From NCBI GenBank assembly GCA_905478225.1, contig CAJQHR010000014.1, positions 1-64,000 of the forward strand: a stretch of DNA of 64,000 bases, written 5' to 3'. Numbering within the stretch: position 1 is the stretch's first letter; each line of letters opens with the position of its first letter. Below the pieces are notes generated by a model. That model worked only from the letters and a program-made list of their open reading frames with translations, was not told where the DNA came from and made no database searches. This document shows positions 34,370 through 43,774 of the stretch, piece by piece. The position numbers were made by a program, and so were the translations under genes. The stretch comes from an uncultured Crocinitomix sp. Lineage in GTDB: Bacteria > Bacteroidota > Bacteroidia > Flavobacteriales_D > Crocinitomicaceae.

Positions 34370-36520
34370 ATGAAAAAATTAATATTAATTCTTGCCCTTT
34401 TCAGTGTAAGTATCACTGTAAATGCGCAACTAGACCGTTCAGTAGTTCCTGCTGCGCAGCCTAACCCTGAAATTAAAATTGAAATACCAGAACCATTAAT
34501 CTTTGCGAATGGATTACAGGTAATCATGGTAGAAAACCATAAATTACCTAAAATCTCATTTCAATTATATGTAGACTATCCTTCTGAAATGGAGAGCGAC
34601 AAATCAGGCGTGAGTAGTATTTTTGGTGAAATGCTCTCAGCGGGCACTAATGACTCGCCTAAAGATGATTTTGATGAGAAAATCGATTATATGGGGGCTA
34701 CCTTCTCTTCAAGTGCGAGAGGATTTTATGCTTCGTCATTGAAAAAACATACGCCTAAACTTTTAAGTTTAATAAATGAGGTATTACTTCAACCGGCCTT
34801 CCCTCAAGATGAATTTGATAGAATTGTTGGACAATATGAATCTAATTTAGCGGCAATTGCTTCAGATGCTTCGACAATGTCGCGAAATGTTTCTGGTGTT
34901 GTTAATTACGGTTTGAGTCACCCCTATGGTGAGGTCATGACGGATGAATCTTTAGCAAGCATTACTTTGGAGGATGTTAAGGCTTTTCATAAAAAATACT
35001 TCATTCCAAATCACGCTTATCTAGTAATTGTTGGAGACATCTCTAAAGATGAAGTGAAGGATTATGCGGAGACTTATTTTGCGGGATGGAATAAAGGAGA
35101 GTCGCTTGAAACGACAGATTTTGCTGTGCCTCAATCTAAAGGAAACAATGTTTATTTTGTGAATAAGCCGGGAGCTGTTCAAAGTGTTATAAACATTACA
35201 CACCCCTTAGAATTAATGCCAGGACATGAGGATGAAATCAAACTAAAATTATTAAATCAAATCCTTGGTGGTGGAAGTTTCTCTGCACGTTTAATGTCAA
35301 ACTTAAGAGAAGATAAAGCCTACACTTATGGATGTTATTCTTCGATTAGCAGCGATCAATTAATTGGATCTTTTAAGGCAGGCGGAAGTTTCAGAAATGA
35401 AGTAACCGATAGTGCTATTGTGCAAATTTTAGCAGAAATAGAGCGCATTGCCGATACTGAGATTTTAGACACTGAACTGGATTTGGTCAAAAAATCAATG
35501 ACGGGTGCTTTTGCAAGATCATTAGAGAACTCGCAAACTATCGCTCGTTTTGCGCTGAACACAATTCGTTACGATTTACCAGCTGATTATTATGCAACCT
35601 ACTTACAAAAACTTGAAAGAATTACGAAACAAGATTTAATGCTTGTTGCAGCTGATTATTTATCACCTAAGAATTTAAACATTGTTGTAGTAGGAAATGA
35701 AGAAATTGCGGACAAATTGGCCGTTTTTGATGGTGATGGTAAAGTGGACTTTAAAAACTTTTATGGCGAAGATGTTGAAAAGTTAAAAGAGGTGGCGAGT
35801 GACGTTTCTGCAGAGTCCATCTTTAAGAACTATTATATGAAAACTATGATGGCGTCTAACGACGAGGAATTAGCAGATAAACTTGCTGCGTCACAACAAA
35901 TTGAAACCATTTCTAAAGCCGAAATAAAAGAATATAATGCCTTTCTTTATATGTATAACGCGGAAGCAATGCTGAATAAAACGGCTGCATATGTACTGGT
36001 TAAAACACCAATGGGCAATCAAGTGGCACAAAAAGAATGGTTTAATGGCGAAAAAGGTGGAAACGTTCAAGGACCTACAATCACAATATATGAAGGAGAA
36101 GAGTTAGAGGATAAAAAGAAACCTAATTTCCCTATCAGTCAAATTTATTATAAAGATGATGCCAGTTTAAACGTTGAATTATTAGGTATTGCTACCGTTG
36201 AAGACGTCGAGTATTATAAGATCAAAATTACGGGTAAAGAATCGACTATTTTTGAATTTTACAACGTAAAAACAGGCATGCTAATGATGCGTGAAACCTA
36301 CGGAAAAAATGAAAAAGATGAGCTAACAACTGTGATTGTTAATTTTGATAATTATGAAGCAAGTTCAGGTTTTTACCTTCCGAAAAGCACCACAATAAAT
36401 AACGAAGGACAAATTTTAACATTTGAACTTGTAAGCCGAAAAATAAGTGAAAAAATAAAGTCCAAAGCTTTTGCAGGGGATTTCAAAAAGATTGAAAAGG
36501 TTTTAGGAAAGCTAGAGTAA
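34370..36520 (+). CDS. M16 family non-catalytic partner subunit
   Basis: A 716-residue exported protein with signal peptide MKKLILILALFSVSITVNAQ and the M16 fold, but no HxxEH. The corresponding site reads SGVSSIFGEMLSAGT, so zinc ligands and catalytic Glu are gone. The M16_C region is HPLELMPGHEDEIKLKLLNQILGGGSFSARLMSNLREDKAYTYG, with the R/Y-containing substrate-binding loop kept. This is the standard arrangement of bacterial two-subunit M16 enzymes. About 230 extra C-terminal residues (after about 490) form a domain resembling outer-membrane-lipoprotein-sorting-type beta modules (VEYYKIKITGKESTIFEFYNVKTGMLMMRETYG). Confidence 0.9.
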   Translation: MKKLILILALFSVSITVNAQLDRSVVPAAQPNPEIKIEIPEPLIFANGLQVIMVENHKLPKISFQLYVDYPSEMESDKSGVSSIFGEMLSAGTNDSPKDDFDEKIDYMGATFSSSARGFYASSLKKHTPKLLSLINEVLLQPAFPQDEFDRIVGQYESNLAAIASDASTMSRNVSGVVNYGLSHPYGEVMTDESLASITLEDVKAFHKKYFIPNHAYLVIVGDISKDEVKDYAETYFAGWNKGESLETTDFAVPQSKGNNVYFVNKPGAVQSVINITHPLELMPGHEDEIKLKLLNQILGGGSFSARLMSNLREDKAYTYGCYSSISSDQLIGSFKAGGSFRNEVTDSAIVQILAEIERIADTEILDTELDLVKKSMTGAFARSLENSQTIARFALNTIRYDLPADYYATYLQKLERITKQDLMLVAADYLSPKNLNIVVVGNEEIADKLAVFDGDGKVDFKNFYGEDVEKLKEVASDVSAESIFKNYYMKTMMASNDEELADKLAASQQIETISKAEIKEYNAFLYMYNAEAMLNKTAAYVLVKTPMGNQVAQKEWFNGEKGGNVQGPTITIYEGEELEDKKKPNFPISQIYYKDDASLNVELLGIATVEDVEYYKIKITGKESTIFEFYNVKTGMLMMRETYGKNEKDELTTVIVNFDNYEASSGFYLPKSTTINNEGQILTFELVSRKISEKIKSKAFAGDFKKIEKVLGKLE

Positions 36521-36533
36521 AGAAAAAAATCAC

Positions 36534-36570
36534 CGCTCAATAATTTAAGAATATGTTAAATTATTGAGCG
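36534..36570. repeat. Strong 14-bp inverted repeat after the M16 genes
   Basis: cgctcaataattta and taaattattgagcg are perfect inverted repeats around a 9-nt loop. On the plus strand no T-tract follows. On the minus strand a T-rich run (from aaaaaaat, 36520-36530) follows 3 nt later. It may still stall or stabilise the M16 transcript 3' end. Confidence 0.6.
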
Positions 36571-36623
36571 AGTGTTGCCTTGCGACTAAATATTGGCTAA
36601 ATTCGTTTACGAATTCTGCATAC

Positions 36624-37729
36624 ATGAAAACCACACTATTACTCTTCTTGTCAATTTTCACGTTGTTTGGCTATAACCAGACGGTGTTTTCTGAATCTTT
36701 TGATGAGGCTGAAGATGCGATAACTGGTTCAGATGCAATTGGACCGGTTACTTGGACAACTACATGTCCTGGTTCCATTGCCGTTACAGATTATTTCAAA
36801 GTAGTTTCGGGCGTATTAGAAGCACGAGACACCAATGGACCGGCTGCAACATGGACCACGGGAGATATTGACGTTTCCAGTTGCGACGGATTTAATATTG
36901 CTTTAGTCTTGTCAGAAATCAGCAATATGGAGGAATGCGCTTCTTGTCCTGGTTTAACTGGGACGGGCTGCATTGATTGGGTGAAATTAGAATATAATTT
37001 AGACGCTGGTGGCTGGACGGAAGTAGCAGGCGAGACGTGCGCGCTTACAGAATCTCCGGGTGAACTAATACCGGTCGGTGACATTGCAGGTGGCGGACCA
37101 ATAACAATTACCTCTCCCTGCATTGACATGGGAACAGATTTACAATTACGAATTTCTTACATGTGCTGGGCAGCAGCTGAAAATTGGCGTTTTGATGACA
37201 TCACGGTTGTATGTAATGATTGTGTGTTACCAGTGGATCTTGTCAACTATCGTGCGCAACAAACTTCAGCTGGAATGAAAATCAACTGGAGCACGTTAAC
37301 TGAACGCTCCACAACTACTTTTTACTCGAGCGATCTTATGACGGGCTAAATTACGAAACCGTTAAAACTGTTGAAGGCGCTGGAAATTCAACAAAAAAAA
37401 TTGATTATGAAGTCGCGGATCCGAACGTTAAATTTGGAAAGACAATTTATTATAAAATTTCCCAATATGACTTCGATAATAAATCCAATTTTACAGAAAT
37501 AATCTCAGTTGAATCAGAACCAATTCTTAATGTTTTTTACGGAAATAGCCTCATTAATTACACCCTTAACAAAAAAGGGAAGCAGCAATTGAATATTTAT
37601 AATTTAAATGGCCAATTACTTTATAAAGAAACCGTCGAAGGTTCAGGGTCAATTCCATGGGATAAACCAGGTTTTTACATCATAGAAATTCCACAATTAG
37701 GTTTACATCAAAAATTGATTATCCAATAG
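36624..37729 (+). pseudogene. Secreted T9SS protein broken by a one-base frameshift
   Basis: The first frame (from ATG 36624) encodes a signal peptide and a beta-sandwich domain (ESFDEAEDAITGSDAIGPVTW ... NWRFDDITVVCNDCVLPVDLVNYRAQQTSAGMKINWSTLTERSTTTF). It then goes out of frame and stops at 37349. One extra T in the TTTTT run at 37319-37323 restores LLERSYDGLNYETVKTVEGAGNSTKKIDYEVADPN ... YYKISQYDFDN. This is the exact continuation of the well-known 'W-x-T-x-x-E-x-x-x-x-x-F-x-x-E-x-S-x-D-G' T9SS-associated domain. It runs to a degenerate sorting domain ending HQKLIIQ and TAG at 37727-37729. Homopolymer position makes either true phase loss or an assembly error possible. Confidence 0.75.
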
Positions 37730-37819
37730 TTTTCATGGATTTGATTAAATCGAAATGCACCTCCTTTTAACGTTGAAAAATAAATTCAATAATTTCGATT
37801 ACTCACGCCGTGCATTTCG

Positions 37820-37827
37820 TATCTTTG
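37820..37827 (+). promoter_or_regulatory. -7 box of dnaB, leaderless geometry
   Basis: TAtcTTTG ends 7 nt before the dnaB ATG; a TTTCG possible -33 element lies 22 bp upstream. Transcription would start at about the initiation codon. Confidence 0.55.
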
Positions 37828-37834
37828 TGTAAGG

Positions 37835-39403
37835 ATGGATGAAAAGAAACAAATAAAACCCAGTACTAAGCGCGGACTCGTGCAAACTTCTGTAAACGCA
37901 GTAAGTGAAGCCGGAAAATTGCCTCCACAAGCTCCTGAAATTGAAGAAGCCGTAATTGGCGCCATGTTATTGGAGAAAAATGCCGTGAATGACGCCATTG
38001 ATATTCTTCAACCAGAAAGTTTTTACAAACCGGCTCATCAAAAAATATTTGCAACTATTCTTGAACTCTTCGCTAACTCTGAAAGTATTGATATTCTTAG
38101 TGTTACAGAACGTTTGCGAAAAAAAGGAGAATTGCAATTGGTTGGTGGCCCTGGTTATATCGCACAATTAACTAGCCGTATTGCTTCTGCAGCGCATATC
38201 GAATATCACGCTAGAATCATTTCTGAAAAACACATTCTTCGCTCGTTGATTGAAGTTTCTTCAGATGTGATTAAAAATGCCTATGACGAAACAAAGGATG
38301 TATTCAACGTTCTAAATGATGCGGAAGAAGGTCTTTTTAAAATTGCAGAAGGTAACTTGAAAAAGAGTTACGGTAAAGTAGGTGATTTGGTGCAAGAAGC
38401 AATTGAAGAAATTCAAAAGGCAGGTGAAAATACTGACGGTGTAAGTGGTGTCCCTTCTGGATTCACTGATTTAGATCGACTGACCTCAGGATGGCAAAAA
38501 TCAGATATGATTGTATTGGCTGCGCGTCCTGGGATGGGTAAAACAGCCTTTGTACTTTCCATGGCTGCAAATTCTGCCGTGCAATTTGGACAAGGTGTTG
38601 CGGTATTTTCTTTGGAGATGTCAAGCGTTCAATTAACAAAACGTTTGATGGCCATGACCACCGGAATTAATTCTGAAAAATTACGGAAAGGATTCAAAGA
38701 TCAAGCCGTTTGGGATCAACTTCACGCAAAAATAAATGATTTAGCAACCGCACCATTATTCATTGACGACACTCCAGCTCTCTCTATTTTTGAATTACGA
38801 GCAAAATGTCGTCGCTTGAAAATGCAACACGATATTAAATTAGTTATTATTGATTATTTGCAGTTAATGACCGCAGGAACTTCTGGTGGGAATCGTGAAC
38901 AAGAAATTAGTACGATTTCCCGTTCAATTAAGGAAATTGCAAAGGAAATTAGCGTTCCAATAATTGCCCTGTCTCAGTTAAGTCGTTCTGTTGAAACACG
39001 CGGTGGTGACAAACGCCCAATGTTATCGGATTTACGTGAATCTGGAGCGATTGAGCAAGATGCAGATATGGTTTTATTCATCTATCGACCAGAATATTAC
39101 GGACTCATTGAAGATGAAAATGGAATGCCCACTGACGGAATTGGCGAGATTATTGTAGCTAAGCATAGAAATGGTTCATTGGATACGATACGTTTAAGAT
39201 TTATCAAACAATTGACAAAGTTTGATAATTTAGTTGCCTTTGATGAATTTCAGTTACCAGGCGCGCAAACAAATGATTCTGGAATGAGCTCAAACCGCAA
39301 TTTTGATTCAAATCCGGAGACAATGACCATGCAAAGTAGAATGAATGATGATGATGATGACGTGGCTTTCAGCACAAAAATGGACGACAACGTTCCTTTT
39401 TAA
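37835..39403 (+). CDS. dnaB: Replicative DNA helicase
   Basis: A 522-residue hexameric 5'-3' helicase of the replisome. The N-terminal helical domain is PPQAPEIEEAVIGAMLLEKNAVNDAIDILQPESFYKPAHQ. The RecA-like ATPase shows Walker A AARPGMGKTAFVLSMA, the LEMSSVQLTKRLMA helicase motif, Walker B LVIIDYLQLM and SQLSRSVETRGGDKRPMLSDLRESGAIEQDADMVLFIYR. No intein interrupts it. The C-terminal tail is acidic, ending MNDDDDDVAFSTKMDDNVPF, reminiscent of the acidic tips that bind SSB-like partners, though that is inference. The leaderless promoter fixes the start. Confidence 0.96.
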   Translation: MDEKKQIKPSTKRGLVQTSVNAVSEAGKLPPQAPEIEEAVIGAMLLEKNAVNDAIDILQPESFYKPAHQKIFATILELFANSESIDILSVTERLRKKGELQLVGGPGYIAQLTSRIASAAHIEYHARIISEKHILRSLIEVSSDVIKNAYDETKDVFNVLNDAEEGLFKIAEGNLKKSYGKVGDLVQEAIEEIQKAGENTDGVSGVPSGFTDLDRLTSGWQKSDMIVLAARPGMGKTAFVLSMAANSAVQFGQGVAVFSLEMSSVQLTKRLMAMTTGINSEKLRKGFKDQAVWDQLHAKINDLATAPLFIDDTPALSIFELRAKCRRLKMQHDIKLVIIDYLQLMTAGTSGGNREQEISTISRSIKEIAKEISVPIIALSQLSRSVETRGGDKRPMLSDLRESGAIEQDADMVLFIYRPEYYGLIEDENGMPTDGIGEIIVAKHRNGSLDTIRLRFIKQLTKFDNLVAFDEFQLPGAQTNDSGMSSNRNFDSNPETMTMQSRMNDDDDDVAFSTKMDDNVPF

Positions 39404-39450
39404 AAAGCTTAACCACCATCCTGTTCATCCGTTAACGATAATATAATTAC

Positions 39451-40716
39451 GTGAAAAAATTAATTTATATCTGTCTGTTTCTTTTAAGTTGGGGGATCCC
39501 GCTTCAATCAAACGCGAATGCGATTTTGGTTCCAATGGACGAAACGCAAAAAGATCATTTAAAAGCTTATGGTGCTGCCTATTGGGTTTTAGAAAATGAA
39601 ATTGTAATGGAATGGTTGCTCAATTATCGCGGCGGAAGTTTCCTTTTCCCACAAAATCCCTACATAGAGGAGCAATTAGTTGTAAAAGGCATTTCATTTA
39701 AAGTCATTCCAGACATTAAAGTCAAGCAAATTAAATCTGAAATAGCAAATCCTGAAGTGAATATGGAAGTTGTTCAGTTAGAAACAGCTCCAAAAATTGC
39801 AGTTTATACGCCAACGGGAAAACAACCTTGGGATGATGCTGTTACTTTAGTGCTAACCTATGCTGAAATTCCTTATGAGGAGATTTACGATTCTTTAGTA
39901 GTGACTGGTGGTTTGCCTGATTTTGATTGGTTGCATTTGCATCATGAGGACTTTACAGGGCAATACGGGAAATTCTATCGGAGTTATCACAATCAATCTT
40001 GGTATCAAAAACAAGTGCGTGACAATGAAGCTATGGCGGCAAAATTAGGTTTTGACAAAGTCTCTGAATTGAAACGTGATGTCGCTGTGAGAATACGCGA
40101 ATTCGTTTCTGGTGGCGGTTTCTTGTTTACTATGTGCTCAGGAACAGACAGCTATGACATTGCGCTTAGTGCTCAAGAAACGGATATCTGTGAACACATG
40201 TATGATCATGATCCTGCTGCACCTGATTTCCAAAGTAAAATTGACTACACGCAAACTTTGGCTTTTAAAGATTATACCTTATCAACAGATCCAATGGAAT
40301 ATGAGTATTCGGATATCGACGGAACCAGAGATCATAAGGTGGTAGAAAATTTAGACAAGTTTTATTTATTTGACTTTTCTGCAAAATGGGATATTGTACC
40401 CACTATGCTTTGTCAAAATCATGCCAACGAAATTGACGGGTTCATGGGGCAAACAACTGACTTTAGAAAGGAATTTATTAAACCAGATGTACTTGTAATG
40501 GGAGAGAATAAAGCACTGGGGACGACGCGATATATACACGGAGAATTTGGTCAAGGCACTTGGACATTTTACGGCGGTCACGATCCTGAAGATTATCGGC
40601 ATATGGTTGGAGATCCACCAACAGACTTAAGTCTGCACCCCAATTCACCAGGTTATAGATTAATATTAAATAACATACTTTTTCCTGCTGCAAAAAAGAA
40701 AAAGCGGAAAACCTAA
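39451..40716 (+). CDS. Exported 'asparagine synthetase B'-like protein of unknown function
   Basis: A 421-residue protein starting with GTG, then signal peptide KKLIYICLFLLSWGIPLQSNANA. The mature N-terminus (AILVPMDETQKDHLKAYGAAYWVLENEIVMEWLLNYRGGSFL) matches a Bacteroidota family annotated in databases as 'asparagine synthetase B', apparently without biochemical support. The middle (PKIAVYTPTGKQPWDDAVTLVLTYAEIPYEEIYDS ... GGGFLFTMCSGTDSYDIAL) has the Rossmann-like pattern and possible nucleophile Cys of a class-I glutamine-amidotransferase-like fold. No synthetase domain exists. Export makes cytosolic amino-acid synthesis unlikely. Confidence 0.7.
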   Translation: MKKLIYICLFLLSWGIPLQSNANAILVPMDETQKDHLKAYGAAYWVLENEIVMEWLLNYRGGSFLFPQNPYIEEQLVVKGISFKVIPDIKVKQIKSEIANPEVNMEVVQLETAPKIAVYTPTGKQPWDDAVTLVLTYAEIPYEEIYDSLVVTGGLPDFDWLHLHHEDFTGQYGKFYRSYHNQSWYQKQVRDNEAMAAKLGFDKVSELKRDVAVRIREFVSGGGFLFTMCSGTDSYDIALSAQETDICEHMYDHDPAAPDFQSKIDYTQTLAFKDYTLSTDPMEYEYSDIDGTRDHKVVENLDKFYLFDFSAKWDIVPTMLCQNHANEIDGFMGQTTDFRKEFIKPDVLVMGENKALGTTRYIHGEFGQGTWTFYGGHDPEDYRHMVGDPPTDLSLHPNSPGYRLILNNILFPAAKKKKRKT

Positions 40717-40814
40717 TTTACATTTGGTATGTTTTTTGCCTAATGACTGCTATAATGTATTCATAAACAGCAAATCACATTTACAAAGTATTCCCCATTC
40801 CTACGTTGATTTTG

Positions 40815-40845
40815 TTTGATTCTTAATTATTTTATTCTATTTTTG
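40815..40845 (+). promoter_or_regulatory. Near-perfect promoter of the PorE-like gene
   Basis: TTTG (40815-40818), 19-bp spacer, then TAttTTTG (40838-40845): full agreement with the Bacteroidota consensus. The leader to the TTG start codon would be about 65-70 nt. Confidence 0.7.
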
Positions 40846-40918
40846 GATGTGCTAATTGAAACTTTAAATGCATGAACTGCATGGCAAGCCAAAGATTACA
40901 AATTTAAACTACTGAATC

Positions 40919-43141
40919 TTGACTAAATTACATTCTATAAATCACCTTGCTATTCTAGTTCTATTATTAGTTATGGGCATAAATGGTGGTTCTCAATTAT
41001 ACGCACAAAAGTCAATTAACAATGTCTTAAATGATGCCAAAAAGAAACGTTCTAGACTTGATTATCCTCAAGCCATAAAATTGTTTCAAGAGGCGCTTGA
41101 AATTGAACTCGAAAATGCTAAAGCGCTAGAAGGCTTAGTTGAAATCTATTTATACCAATATGAACTTTACGATTCTGCTGAAGTTTATATCAAGAAAAGA
41201 ATTGCGAGTACCGCGGCCGAAACGAATGAATTAATCTATTACGACTATGGAAATTGCTTGCGTTTACAAGAACATCCAATTAAGGCAATTGAGCAATACC
41301 AGTACTTTAAGAAAAACGGATTGAATAAAAATAAGCATGCTTATTTATATGAGGACGTCAACTTCTATATAGAAAGCTGTCGTTATGCCTTTAAGAATAA
41401 AGCCATTGTAAACGACAATAATACATTTTCAGTTGAAAACATGGAATTCTTTATTAACTCAGTTGATTCAGAATATACGCCGGTTTTTATTGAGGAAGAT
41501 AGCCTGTTGCTCTACAATGCTCGTTATAAAGATTTTGAGTCTGAAGAGATTACTACAGACAATAAGTACTATGAAAACATTTATTATTTTGACTTGGTAG
41601 AATCAGTTGCTTCAAGTTATAATCCAGGAATAAAGCAGGACAATCATCATGCGGTTATTGGCAGGCGCCGTGACAATAATGATATATTGATCTTTTATAA
41701 AAACAAAATTTGGAAATCATCCATTGATCAAGATCGTTTGAATGAAATTGATCCTCTTCCAGAGATTTTAGGTGATTTTTACTTTCAACCACATGGCGTT
41801 TATTCCGCTGATGGGAAAACATTCATATTTAGCGCAATGGAACGTCCAAAAGTGGAAGGTGGAGATTTGAATATTTATGTGAGCCGTTTAAACGACACAA
41901 CTTGGTCCGAACCTGAATTTTTAAGTCCAATTATTAATTCTGAAAAGGATGATGATAGTCCCTTTCTTTCAGCTGACGGAAATACGCTCTATTTTTCCTC
42001 TAAAGGTCACAATAGTTCAGGCGGATATGATTTTTATAAGTCAGAATTGGTAAACGGTGAATGGACATACCCTGAGAACTTGGGCTACCCAATGAACTCG
42101 GCTGGTGATGATATCTATTTAAGTTTTACTGAAGATGGCAAAAAAGGTTTCTTTTCATCAAATAGAACTGGTGGATATGGCGGAATGGATATTTACACAT
42201 TTGCAGTTGATCAAAAAACAGTTGCTGGTGTGACTTACGATAAAAAGGGAGATCCGCTACCAGATGTTATTGTGACATTAATTAATTTGACAAGCGGCGG
42301 CGAAGTATATGAAAGCAGTGATGAAAATGGAAAGTTTGAATTTCAAGTGGACGCCGATCAAGAATTTAGCTTATTGGGAGAAAAAACAGATTATTTTGAC
42401 GGGACAAACACAGTTAACACATTACAAATTGACAAGTTAGTTACGGCAGATTTAATGTTGGAAAAAGATCCGGGTATTTCTTTATTAGCATTGGTGACCG
42501 ATAAAAAATCGGGAGAAGCATTGGACAGTGTTAAAATGTCAATTACCGATAACATGACTGGTGTTACAGAAACTTATATGACAAAAGCAACTGGAGACTA
42601 TCGACGTGCAGTTGCGGACAAAAAATTGAGCGACCGCGGTAGTTATAATTTCACTTTTGAAAAGGACGGTTATCTTTCTAAAACTATTACCTACAATACC
42701 GTCTTTGACAAAGAAGGTATTTACAATGTGCATTCAGACATGGACATTAGCTTAGAGCAAATTGAAGTGGGAACTGACCTTTCTGAAGTAATCGATATTA
42801 ATCCAATTTATTTTGATGTGAACAAATCAATCATTCGACCAGATGCGGCTTTAGAACTTGAAAAAATCGTTCTTGTCATGAACGAAAACCCCAATATGTT
42901 CGTAGAACTAGGTTCGCATACAGATTCCCGCGGAAGTGCATCATCAAATGAAGCTCTTTCATATCGTCGTGCAAAAGCATCAGCCGACTATATTAAATTA
43001 CGCATAACAAATCCTGAACGAATTTATGGCAAGGGTTTTGGCGAAACGAGATTGGTAAACGGATGTGGTGACGGTGTCAAATGTAGTAAAGAAGAACATC
43101 AAGTAAATCGAAGGACTGAGTTTATAATTGTTAGACTATAA
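40919..43141 (+). CDS. PorE-like OmpA-family protein (TPR, beta-propeller, Cna-B-like, OmpA)
   Basis: A 740-residue exported protein. Domains in order: signal peptide to about 29; TPR region (YPQAIKLFQEALEIELENAKALEGLVEIYLYQYELYDSAE); PD40-type propeller repeats (DDDSPFLSADGNTLYFSSKGHNSSGGYDFYKS, DDIYLSFTEDGKKGFFSSNRTGGYGGMDIYTF); two regulatory-like beta domains (VAGVTYDKKGDPLPDVIVTL, VTDKKSGEALDSVKMSI); and OmpA peptidoglycan-binding domain (YFDVNKSIIRPDAALELEKI ... LGSHTDSRGSASSNEALSYRRAKASADYI). This is the PorE architecture of T9SS. The start is TTG: an in-frame TGA sits just upstream and no ATG precedes the signal peptide. Monocistronic with a strong promoter. Confidence 0.85.
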   Translation: MTKLHSINHLAILVLLLVMGINGGSQLYAQKSINNVLNDAKKKRSRLDYPQAIKLFQEALEIELENAKALEGLVEIYLYQYELYDSAEVYIKKRIASTAAETNELIYYDYGNCLRLQEHPIKAIEQYQYFKKNGLNKNKHAYLYEDVNFYIESCRYAFKNKAIVNDNNTFSVENMEFFINSVDSEYTPVFIEEDSLLLYNARYKDFESEEITTDNKYYENIYYFDLVESVASSYNPGIKQDNHHAVIGRRRDNNDILIFYKNKIWKSSIDQDRLNEIDPLPEILGDFYFQPHGVYSADGKTFIFSAMERPKVEGGDLNIYVSRLNDTTWSEPEFLSPIINSEKDDDSPFLSADGNTLYFSSKGHNSSGGYDFYKSELVNGEWTYPENLGYPMNSAGDDIYLSFTEDGKKGFFSSNRTGGYGGMDIYTFAVDQKTVAGVTYDKKGDPLPDVIVTLINLTSGGEVYESSDENGKFEFQVDADQEFSLLGEKTDYFDGTNTVNTLQIDKLVTADLMLEKDPGISLLALVTDKKSGEALDSVKMSITDNMTGVTETYMTKATGDYRRAVADKKLSDRGSYNFTFEKDGYLSKTITYNTVFDKEGIYNVHSDMDISLEQIEVGTDLSEVIDINPIYFDVNKSIIRPDAALELEKIVLVMNENPNMFVELGSHTDSRGSASSNEALSYRRAKASADYIKLRITNPERIYGKGFGETRLVNGCGDGVKCSKEEHQVNRRTEFIIVRL

Positions 43142-43319
43142 TCGCTTTTTCGGACGAGTACTTTGAACCTTAATTAACTGCTCTTATAAATTAATTTATT
43201 TGTTGTTGCCACAAAGCTTGAGGAGCAAGGTTAGCCATGACTGTAGGCGCAACGAAAATGAAGTAGAAGCAAAAAAGTGGTGATTCTTTCAGATGGAAAC
43301 TTATAGTTTAAAGCACCAA

Positions 43320-43694
43320 CTACTCTTCTTCCTCTGCACCTGCTGTCATTGGCTTAACGTATTCATTCTCTTCAAAATAATTAATCACCGCCTCTTTCAA
43401 TAAATGCTCTTGGTCCTTATTGCTAATGGCTGGAATATTTTTTACCTTTTCAAAATGTGGCCATCCATCATCATCATTTGCCAAATATTTATAAATTCCA
43501 TAGGGTTCAAGAATAGTGCATATTGCAATGTGCATTAAATTCACTTTTTCATCTTTAGAAAACTCTTTATATCCTTTCCCTAATTCCTGCACACCAATAA
43601 GTAGTAAAATAGTATCCAATTCAAGACCTCCTCCAAAATCTTTCTCTAACTCTTTCACCAATTCTTGAAATCTCAATTCTAGCTTGTAATCCAC
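43320..43694 (-). CDS. Conserved-looking hypothetical protein, 124 residues
   Basis: Not recognised. It is a soluble, mainly helical protein (MDYKLELRFQELVKELEKDFGGGLELDTILLLIGVQELGKGYKEFSKDEKVNLMHIAICTIL), with Trp and acidic residues after (ANDDDGWPHFEKV) and an acidic tail GAEEEE. No signal peptide and no obvious ligand motif. Divergent from cvpA across an 80-bp gap that contains a TTGTCA-ct-TGACAA palindrome. Length, start and codon use support a real gene. Confidence 0.6.
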   Translation of the reverse strand: MDYKLELRFQELVKELEKDFGGGLELDTILLLIGVQELGKGYKEFSKDEKVNLMHIAICTILEPYGIYKYLANDDDGWPHFEKVKNIPAISNKDQEHLLKEAVINYFEENEYVKPMTAGAEEEE

Positions 43695-43724
43695 CTCTAT
43701 AAACAGTTTTTTGTTTGAAACAAA

Positions 43725-43738
43725 TTGTCACTTGACAA
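43725..43738. promoter_or_regulatory. Palindrome between divergent genes, possible operator
   Basis: TTGTCA-ct-TGACAA is a perfect 6-bp inverted repeat, 37 bp before cvpA and 31 bp before the divergent hypothetical gene. It overlaps where the cvpA -33 element would lie. It could bind a dimeric regulator; none is identified. Confidence 0.35.
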
Positions 43739-43759
43739 CCAAGGCGCAAACTTCCGAAT

Positions 43760-43767
43760 TATTTTTG
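43760..43767 (+). promoter_or_regulatory. -7 box of cvpA, leaderless geometry
   Basis: TAttTTTG ends 7 nt before the ATG at 43775, the same spacing as dnaB and ogt. Confidence 0.5.
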
Positions 43768-43774
43768 TTTCACC

